Assembly (NCBI GenBank): GCA_027623615.1
Contig: JAQBVH010000315.1
Span: 1 to 5,028 of the forward strand
DNA: 5,028 nucleotides
Direction: 5' to 3'
Source: Planctomycetota bacterium
GTDB lineage: Bacteria > Planctomycetota > UBA1135 > GCA-002686595
In this document: positions 1 to 5,028 of the stretch, piece after piece
Layout: the number at the start of each line of letters is the position of its first letter
Numbering within the stretch: position 1 is the first letter of the stretch
The notes under the pieces: model-generated
Seen by the model: only the letters and a program-made list of their open reading frames with translations
Database searches by the model: none
Told to the model about the DNA's origin: nothing
Position numbers and translations under genes: made by a program

Positions 1-1754
1 GCGGCGCCCCAGGCCTCGTTCAGGGCGTAGCGGTCTTCGTCGGAGAGGCCACCCGCGGCGAGCTGCTGTTCCCCAAGGCGGACCGCCTCGAGGAAGTACT
101 GCTCGGCCAGCTCGGCCTCGTCCCTGGTGTAGTACACGATCACCAGGCCCGCATCGTTGATGACGCGAACGTCATCGTTGAGGATGCGCGCGGCGATCTT
201 GTAGGCCTGCTTGCTGCGCTGCATCAGCTCGTACGCCTGGGCGAGGTGCTCGTCGGCCTCGGCGAGGAGCGCGGAGCGTTCGTCGCCCTCCGCGCCCTCC
301 GCCCGGGCCTTCAACAGCATGCTCTTGCGCTCGAAGAGGACCGACGCATCGCGATTGAAGAACCCGGCGTTGTTCGCGTGGTTGCCGTCCTCCGGGCGGT
401 AGGCGAACAGCACGTCCGCGATCGCCGCCGCCTCGACCAGGTCGTCCAGCGCGCCGATCGAGTTCGGGTTCTCGGAGAGCTTGCCGATCAGGAAGCCGAG
501 GCCGGTGATGCCGTCGGGCAGGCGACCCGGAAGTTGCCAGGCGAGGCCGCCCTCGAAGACCTCTTCCATGGAGAGGAAGGCCCGCTTGGACTCGGCGTAG
601 GCGCCCGCGTTGTAGTGACACCAGCCGATCGCGTTGCGCACGATGACCTGGTAACCGAGGCAGTCCTGCTCGTAGCTCTCGTCGAGGCCCCGCGCGGTCT
701 CGAAGTAGCCCTCGGCGCGGTGGAACGGCGCGGTGTCGTTGTCGCCGCCGTCGAACGCGGCGAGGGAGCCGAACAGCCAGGCGACGCCGGTGTTGCGCTG
801 GACCGAGGCGTCCTCGGGGTGCTGCTTGGCAAAGTTGCCGTACCACTCGAGCATGGCTGGCCAGCCGCGCTCGCCGGGCACGAGCTGGGTGTAGCGGTCG
901 TGCAGGGCCTGGGCGCCCGGGTCGAGGGCCAACGCGCGCTCGACCGCGCCGATCGCACCCTCGAGATCACCGTTCCACTGGTACAGGTTCGAGAGCTGCA
1001 GCAGAGGCCAGGTATCGGTCGGCCGGTTGCCGAGCAAGACCATGAGCTGGTCCTCGGCCTCCAGGTAGTACTCCTGGGAGTCCGTGCCCGCCTGCACGGC
1101 GCCGATGTAGACGTCGAAGGCCGCCTCGGCGTGGATCTGGGCCGCCGGCGGGTCGAGGACCAGGGGCGGCTCGAACTCCGCCAGGCGCCCTGCACCTGCG
1201 CGGGCCAGGTCGAGGGCGCGGGTCGGGTCCGGGATGCGGCGCGCCGCGCGGCTGGCGTCGAACGCCAGGCGCACGACCTGTTCCCGGTCACCGGCTGCGG
1301 CGTAGGCGGATCCCGCCTGGAGCAGGTGCTCGAGGGCGTCCTCGTAGAAGAACTGGGGGTTGCCCCCGGTGGAGGGGTTGGCGATCACCGACTCGGCGGC
1401 GGCGTAGGCGGCGCGGCCTCGGGCGGCCAGGAGGTCAGCGTTCCGAGGACGCAGCTCGAGGGCCTCGTCGAGCAGGATCATCGCCTGCTCCCCGTCGCCG
1501 GCTGCGACCGCGGCCTCGGCTCGCGCCTGGTTCTCGGCCACGATCATCTGGGCCAAGAGCTCCCGCGCGCCCCGGTAGTCCCCGCGCTCGATCGCCTCGA
1601 TCACGCCCTCGCGATCGGACTCGGGCGCAGGTCGGGCCTCGTCCGCGAGCTGCGGAACGTTGGCGGAGGCGAGGTCGTAGTTCGCGCAACCGCGCGCGCT
1701 CTTGCAGGCGGCAGGTAGCAGCAGGAGAGGGAGGAAGAGGATCCGGATGGGCAT
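1..1754 (-). CDS. TPR-repeat lipoprotein, partial (C-terminus beyond window edge)
   Basis: Reading the minus strand from ATG at 1754 gives 584 uninterrupted codons to the window edge; the C-terminus is missing. The protein opens with a short signal sequence: Arg4, a hydrophobic core of about residues 5-13, then Leu-Pro-Ala-Ala-Cys with Cys17 as the likely lipidated residue. This fits signal peptidase II processing, although Pro at -3 is not canonical. The mature part is Ala/Leu/Glu-rich and helical. TPR-like units are visible at about 72-105 (Ala91, Leu95, Ala98, Pro103), 248-281 (Leu254, Tyr258, Gly262, Ala267, Ala274, Pro279), 370-403 (Gly377, Trp378, Phe393) and 531-564 (Tyr541, Ala550, Phe554, Ala557). 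TPRs bind other proteins, so an envelope-anchored scaffold is likely; no catalytic motif was seen. The start is chosen because the signal peptide begins there. It is transcribed away from the lipoprotein gene at 1945. TPR lipoprotein is a firm call; the exact role is unknown. Confidence 0.88.
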   Translation of the reverse strand, partial: MPIRILFLPLLLLPAACKSARGCANYDLASANVPQLADEARPAPESDREGVIEAIERGDYRGARELLAQMIVAENQARAEAAVAAGDGEQAMILLDEALELRPRNADLLAARGRAAYAAAESVIANPSTGGNPQFFYEDALEHLLQAGSAYAAAGDREQVVRLAFDASRAARRIPDPTRALDLARAGAGRLAEFEPPLVLDPPAAQIHAEAAFDVYIGAVQAGTDSQEYYLEAEDQLMVLLGNRPTDTWPLLQLSNLYQWNGDLEGAIGAVERALALDPGAQALHDRYTQLVPGERGWPAMLEWYGNFAKQHPEDASVQRNTGVAWLFGSLAAFDGGDNDTAPFHRAEGYFETARGLDESYEQDCLGYQVIVRNAIGWCHYNAGAYAESKRAFLSMEEVFEGGLAWQLPGRLPDGITGLGFLIGKLSENPNSIGALDDLVEAAAIADVLFAYRPEDGNHANNAGFFNRDASVLFERKSMLLKARAEGAEGDERSALLAEADEHLAQAYELMQRSKQAYKIAARILNDDVRVINDAGLVIVYYTRDEAELAEQYFLEAVRLGEQQLAAGGLSDEDRYALNEAWGA

Positions 1755-1865
1755 CGTTGGGGATCGGTGGTCGGTCGGGGCCCTTCAGCGCGCCGGGTGC
1801 CCCGGGATCGACCCGACAGTCTAACCGCGGAGGGGTGCCTCGCTTAGGGCTCCGGGTGCCCCCTG

Positions 1866-1894
1866 GTCACACCCCCCTTGCGGGACCTTATAAC
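1866..1894 (+). promoter_or_regulatory. Putative sigma-70-like promoter for the Ig-domain lipoprotein gene
   Basis: GTCACA at 1866-1871 matches four of six bases of TTGACA, and TATAAC at 1889-1894 matches five of six bases of TATAAT, with an ideal 17-bp spacer. Transcription would begin near 1901, leaving a leader of about 44 nt before the ATG at 1945. The match is by eye. The organism's sigma-factor preferences are unknown, so this is a candidate rather than a call. Confidence 0.4.
1887..1893. promoter_or_regulatory. AT-rich TTATAA island in the divergent intergenic region
   Basis: The only AT-rich stretch in the otherwise GC-rich 1755-1944 intergenic region is a palindromic TTATAA core at 1888-1893. 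Read rightward it gives TATAAC, read leftward TATAAG, each one base from the sigma-70 -10 consensus TATAAT. On the leftward strand I see no convincing -35 at 16-18 bp, so use by the TPR gene is only a possibility; it would imply a leader of roughly 125 nt. Being the easiest DNA to melt here, it is the best candidate for transcription initiation in either direction. Confidence 0.35.
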
Positions 1895-1944
1895 TGGAGA
1901 CGGCGGGAAGTTCGGGCACCTCCGATCGTCCGCCCGACCACTCC

Positions 1945-4900
1945 ATGGCTCCCCAACGATTCCTGAACCTCGTACTGCTCGCGCTCCCCTTCGGCCTGGT
2001 GGCCTGTGACAACCCGCTGTGCGTCTTTGCGCCGAACGGTTGCCAGAACCAGTCGGGGGGGGAATCCCTCGGGTCCCAGCCAGCTTCGGTGCCGGTCGAT
2101 GGTGCCTGGATCGTCCCGACGGCTCCGACGGTCCAGTCGATCGCGCCCAGCACGGGGGCCCACCCCGGGACTCCGATCGTGATCACGTTCAGCGAGAGCC
2201 TCGGGTCGAGCAGCCTCGGCGGAGCCTTCGAGATCGTGGAGACCAGCCTCGGCGCGCCGGTGCCCTTCCTCGACCCGCCGCCCCTGACCGGGGATGGCCG
2301 CATGGTCGTGCTGACCCCTCTCATTCCCTTGCAGCTCGGGGGCACCTACAGCGTGCGCTTCACCGAGGACGGGGAGCCCAGCGACATGACCGGCCAGCTC
2401 GTCGTGAAGGGGGACGACCTCGAGATCGGGCTGGTGTCCGTGGCGACGACCACCCCGACCATCCCTGAGGTGATCGCGACGTTCCCGCCGGATCTCTCGG
2501 CCGGCCAGAGCGACATCGGCGAGATGGTCGTGGTTTTCGACCGCGAGATGGATGACAAGCCGGCCAACCCGTTCGACACGGACTCGTGGGTCGTCACGGT
2601 CAACAACGCGACCCCCGCGATCAACCCGGACCCCCAACCCCTGGCGATCAACAGCGGCCCCATCTCGGTGACGATCGACTCGGTCTGGACCTGGGCGAGT
2701 GAGGACAGCTTGACCGGCGCGCGCGTCTCCCTCGGCCCCGGCTCCGCCATCGAGGTCCAGCTCAGCCCTCCCGGCGACAAGCTCGTCGACGCGGACGGCA
2801 ACCAGCTACCCGCGACCGTCTTCGAGTACACCGTCAGCGGCCTCGCCGTCCCGGCCGTCGTCGAGAAGGGCACACTGTCCGATCCCGTCGACGCGATCGG
2901 TCGACCCAACCTCAACGACGTCGTGCCCGTGCTCCAGGCGCAGCTCCTGGCGAGCGCGCAGGTGGGAGACTTCCTCGACCTGTACCTGTTCGGTCAAGGC
3001 ACCGCGGGCAACGGCCTCGTGGCCCTGCAGCGCTCGGTCGCGATCACGGCTCCCACGGCGCTGGTCGGGGCCCTGCCCACGGACCTGAACCTGCTCACGG
3101 CCTCCTCGCTGGGGGTCGTCCAGGACGGCAACCTGCACGTGGCAGCCTCCCTGCGGCGCGGCGGCCTGCGCACGGCGATCCGCTTGCTCGACATCGATCC
3201 GACCACCGACGGCGCCCAGCCCATACGCTTCGACGTGACCGCGCCGGCCCTGCTCGGCCTCGGCACCACGGGCACGGCCAAGACGACCTTCACCTCCGAG
3301 GTGCGCGACCTGGTCGTCGTGGGCCGCTCGAACGAGCGCATCGCTCGGGTCGAGGTCTCGACCGGCGGCGGCGCCGACAACGCCGCCTCGCCGGGGGTCG
3401 CGATGGCGAACGACGGCGGCCTCTTCGTGGCGAGCCCGGTCGCGATCGGCGGCGGGGTGATCGACCCGGCGCTCCCCGAGACCTTCACCGTGCGCATCTA
3501 CGACCGGGCCCTGAACCCGATGGTCGGCACGGCGAACGGCACCTTCTTCCAGCGCGGCGCGAACACGGGCGTGGCGCCCGAGGGCGGCACGGTCGACGTC
3601 TACGTCTACGACCAGGCGACCCTGGCTCCGCTGCAGGGAGCGTTCGTGATGGTCCACGAGGACAACGCCGGCGTCTTCTCGCCCGTGGTCGGCGGCTCGG
3701 GTTCGACCGACTCTGGAGGCTTCGTGAGCCTCCCGGCGGCCGGCGTGGGCACCGAGACGATCGTGACCGTCGACCTGAACGACTACGGCCTGTGGACAAT
3801 GCATGGGGTGCGCACCGATGCCCTGCATGTGCCGCTGACCGCCACCGCGCTCGCCAACGCGACCACGGAGGGCACGGTCACCAGCCCTTTCCCGCTGGTC
3901 AACCTCTCGACCTTCCGCAACCAGATCGGCGACTCCCGCCGACCCGAGGATCAGACGCCGCTGATCGACGTCGACTCCTGCGGCATCGACTCGGACGCGC
4001 TGGTCTTCTCCTGCCCGTTCGGACCGGCGGACATCCTCTCGCAACGGCTCGGCGCGCAGGTGTTCCTCTCCGCGGACTTCTCGACGGACCTGGTGCTCTT
4101 CACCCCTGCCGGTTTCCTGCGCGCCTTCGCGACGCGGTTCCCGGTCGCGCCAGCGCTGTCGAGCGCGGCGGAGAGTGGAGTCGACCTCTTCGTCGAGGAG
4201 CTCCTGTTCCTGGTCCCGGCCGAGGAGGGTCCCATCGAGATGCCCGCGCAGGGACTCGACGAGCCGGCAAACTTCGCCCCCGGACTCGGAGCCCTGGACC
4301 CCGCAGGTCCGCAGGTCACGGTCGAGGCGATCGCGCCCGGTCTACCCCAAGCTCTCCCGGTCGGTCTGGGCATCGCCTACGACACCGTGGGCAACCCCGG
4401 TCCTTATGCGATCCGCGGCGCTTACCCCGGCGCGTTCGATGGAATCGACAACGGGGGCGGGGACCTCCTCGGGGAGCACGTGACCTCGGGCGCCATCCAG
4501 GCGGACCTGTTCATCCGGGCCGAGATCGCCGACGTCGACGGCAATCGGGTGGGGGCGCGGCCGCGCTTTTCCAACGAGGACATGACCCTCGATCCGCCCG
4601 ACGTGCCCACCCTCGTCCTGCCGGCTCCGGGCGGCAACAGCGGCGGGGCGACCTACACCCTCACCGCGCCGGACGTGTTGCTGGACGCCAGCGGGATGGA
4701 GGGCCTCTGGCGCTTCGAGATCCAGGAGGACGTGGTCGGTGGACGCAGTTGGACGATCTGGCGTCCCGATCCGACCGGTGACACGACGGTCTCCGCGCGG
4801 GTGCCCGACGTGACCGATTTCCTCGCGACGCCCCTGGCCGACGGCCCGATGACCTGCCGGGTGTCTGCCTACGCCTGGACGAGCCTGGATCTGACCTCGT

Positions 4901-4974
4901 TCCTGTGGACCGACGTGGACCGCGAGTACGAGGTGTTCGCGCACACGCTGCCGATCCCGTTCATGCAGCCCTAG
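1945..4974 (+). CDS. Large Ig-like domain lipoprotein with carboxypeptidase-regulatory-like domain
   Basis: This complete 1009-residue protein probably sits on the cell surface or in the periplasm, anchored by lipid. Residues 1-21 are a lipoprotein signal: Arg5, hydrophobic core 6-19, lipobox Leu-Val-Ala-Cys with Cys21 lipidated, Asp at +2. About 61-155 is an SbsA/Big_5-type Ig-like domain (PTVQSIAPSTG start, IVITFSE strand, LTPLIPL and TYSV strands). About 174-300 is a second, longer one (VVVFDREM; VDADGNQLPA near its end). Residues 303-535 are beta-rich and resemble further degenerate Ig-like repeats. About 548-632 resembles a carboxypeptidase-regulatory-like domain (APLQGAFVMV, then STDSGGFVSLPAAG). 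The rest, about 650-1009, is unrecognised and beta-rich, with Cys679 and Cys690 close together. No protease or sugar-binding active site was seen, so an adhesive or structural role is inferred. The signal peptide fixes the start, which has no Shine-Dalgarno. An 8-G tract lies at codons 37-40. Confidence 0.93.
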   Translation: MAPQRFLNLVLLALPFGLVACDNPLCVFAPNGCQNQSGGESLGSQPASVPVDGAWIVPTAPTVQSIAPSTGAHPGTPIVITFSESLGSSSLGGAFEIVETSLGAPVPFLDPPPLTGDGRMVVLTPLIPLQLGGTYSVRFTEDGEPSDMTGQLVVKGDDLEIGLVSVATTTPTIPEVIATFPPDLSAGQSDIGEMVVVFDREMDDKPANPFDTDSWVVTVNNATPAINPDPQPLAINSGPISVTIDSVWTWASEDSLTGARVSLGPGSAIEVQLSPPGDKLVDADGNQLPATVFEYTVSGLAVPAVVEKGTLSDPVDAIGRPNLNDVVPVLQAQLLASAQVGDFLDLYLFGQGTAGNGLVALQRSVAITAPTALVGALPTDLNLLTASSLGVVQDGNLHVAASLRRGGLRTAIRLLDIDPTTDGAQPIRFDVTAPALLGLGTTGTAKTTFTSEVRDLVVVGRSNERIARVEVSTGGGADNAASPGVAMANDGGLFVASPVAIGGGVIDPALPETFTVRIYDRALNPMVGTANGTFFQRGANTGVAPEGGTVDVYVYDQATLAPLQGAFVMVHEDNAGVFSPVVGGSGSTDSGGFVSLPAAGVGTETIVTVDLNDYGLWTMHGVRTDALHVPLTATALANATTEGTVTSPFPLVNLSTFRNQIGDSRRPEDQTPLIDVDSCGIDSDALVFSCPFGPADILSQRLGAQVFLSADFSTDLVLFTPAGFLRAFATRFPVAPALSSAAESGVDLFVEELLFLVPAEEGPIEMPAQGLDEPANFAPGLGALDPAGPQVTVEAIAPGLPQALPVGLGIAYDTVGNPGPYAIRGAYPGAFDGIDNGGGDLLGEHVTSGAIQADLFIRAEIADVDGNRVGARPRFSNEDMTLDPPDVPTLVLPAPGGNSGGATYTLTAPDVLLDASGMEGLWRFEIQEDVVGGRSWTIWRPDPTGDTTVSARVPDVTDFLATPLADGPMTCRVSAYAWTSLDLTSFLWTDVDREYEVFAHTLPIPFMQP
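2055..2062 (+). repeat. G8 homopolymer tract near the 5' end of the lipoprotein CDS
   Basis: Eight consecutive G residues encode the end of Ser37, Gly38, Gly39 and the start of Glu40, in the low-complexity linker just after the lipobox. One-base slippage would switch the protein off: losing a G brings a TGA into frame at 2180-2182, and gaining one shifts reading into a frame that stops near 2468. Such tracts act as phase-variation switches in some surface-protein genes. Here it may simply reflect high GC. Confidence 0.5.
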
Positions 4975-4997
4975 GCGACCCCCCCCGGGGCCGCCTA

Positions 4998-5028
4998 CGC
5001 CTCCTGCGGAGGCGACGAGTGTTGTTTG
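4998..5028 (+). terminator. Putative intrinsic terminator of the Ig-domain lipoprotein gene
   Basis: CGCCTCC at 4998-5004 and GGAGGCG at 5008-5014 form a perfect 7-bp GC-rich stem around a TGC loop, starting 24 nt after the TAG stop. A moderately T-rich stretch (GTGTTGTTTG, six T in ten bases) follows at 5019-5028 and runs to the window end, so the U-tract may be incomplete here. The stem and its placement fit a Rho-independent terminator; the interrupted T-tract makes it a weak one. Confidence 0.5.

Larger units (their letters stand above)
1793..1921. repeat. Cluster of GGGTGCC(C) motifs in the divergent intergenic region
   Basis: CCGGGTGCCCC occurs twice as a perfect 11-bp direct repeat, at 1793-1803 and 1852-1862. 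Its core GGGTGCC recurs at 1833-1839, and a related inverted form (GGGCACC) lies at 1914-1920. One copy sits just upstream of the putative -35 box and the inverted copy lies just after the predicted transcription start, positions typical of operators. The first copy can also fold as a small hairpin, CCGGG-TGC-CCCGG, at 1793-1805. Caution: the DNA is GC-rich and GGGTGCCC also occurs inside coding sequence at 4799-4806, so chance is possible. Confidence 0.3.
1753..1960. repeat. 11-bp perfect inverted repeat with arms at both divergent start codons
   Basis: ATCGTTGGGGA at 1753-1763 is the exact reverse complement of TCCCCAACGAT at 1950-1960. The left arm overlaps the first two bases of the TPR gene's ATG and extends upstream of it. 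The right arm covers codons 2-6 of the Ig-domain lipoprotein gene. In transcript sense both genes therefore carry the same TCCCCAACGAT near their start: just before and into the ATG in one, just after the ATG in the other. The arms are about 186 bp apart, too far for a simple hairpin, but they could serve as matching protein-binding or translational-control sites. It could also be coincidence. Confidence 0.35.

Noticed and set aside
246..1718. Plus-strand open frame of 490 codons antisense to the TPR lipoprotein gene
   Set aside because: It lies wholly opposite a frame with a signal peptide and TPR motifs. Its translation is Val/Gly/Arg/Leu-rich with no domain, as expected for the complement of GC-rich coding DNA.
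1757..1966. Small plus-strand open frame of 69 codons in the divergent intergenic region
   Set aside because: Pro/Arg/Gly-rich, no ribosome binding site, no recognisable features, and it overlaps the promoter and the start of the real gene.
1888..2637. Minus-strand open frame of 249 codons crossing the intergenic region
   Set aside because: It would run through the putative promoter and the start of the plus-strand gene, has an Arg/Gly/Asp-rich composition and shows no domain.
2806..4044. Minus-strand open frame of 412 codons opposite the Ig-domain lipoprotein
   Set aside because: The translation is rich in Arg, Gly, Asp and Val with no recognisable motif or signal. The opposite strand encodes a convincing lipoprotein through the same bases.
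3792..4781. Plus-strand open frame of 329 codons overlapping the lipoprotein gene in another frame
   Set aside because: Arg/Pro/Gly-rich low-complexity translation typical of an out-of-frame reading of GC-rich coding DNA.
4974..4995. C8-G4 run with flanking GGCG/CGCC just after the stop codon, as a second hairpin
   Set aside because: The CCCC and GGGG blocks abut with no room for a loop and the outer pairing is only 4 bp. The hairpin at 4998-5014 is the better terminator candidate.
1..5028. CRISPR array, tRNA/rRNA gene, insertion sequence, toxin-antitoxin or defence genes
   Set aside because: I found no regular repeat-spacer pattern, no cloverleaf-like sequence, no transposase motif and no terminal repeats. 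Both genuine genes are envelope lipoproteins.

Overview
The window is very GC-rich and holds two large genes transcribed away from each other, separated by a control region of about 190 bp. Both encode predicted secreted lipoproteins. Neither start codon has a convincing Shine-Dalgarno sequence. High GC, a TPR lipoprotein and a large lipoprotein with bacterial Ig-like domains together suggest an environmental Gram-negative, for example a GC-rich planctomycete or a myxobacterium/deltaproteobacterium. This placement is inference only, since no taxonomic marker gene is present.

Layout. Positions 1754 down to 1 (minus strand) hold the first 584 codons of a TPR-repeat lipoprotein whose 3' end lies outside the window; I read this frame codon by codon and found no stop. 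Positions 1755-1944 are the divergent intergenic region. It has one AT-rich island (TTATAA) that gives a plausible promoter for the rightward gene, a short motif GGGTGCC(C) repeated in it, and a perfect 11-bp inverted repeat whose arms lie at the start of each gene. Positions 1945-4974 (plus strand) hold a complete 1009-residue lipoprotein with two SbsA/Big_5-type Ig-like domains, a beta-rich middle, a carboxypeptidase-regulatory-like domain and about 360 C-terminal residues that I do not recognise. After its stop codon there is an 8-C run and a GC-rich hairpin followed by a T-rich stretch, probably a terminator cut by the window end.

Working together. The two products probably act at the cell envelope: the Ig-rich protein as a surface or periplasmic adhesion/structural protein, the TPR protein as a protein-protein interaction scaffold. 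Divergent arrangement and shared repeats allow co-regulation, but nothing in the sequence proves a common pathway. I found no enzyme, RNA gene, mobile element, CRISPR array or defence-type system. The best leads for something new are the unrecognised C-terminal half of the large lipoprotein, the G8 tract just after its signal peptide, and the symmetric intergenic repeats.
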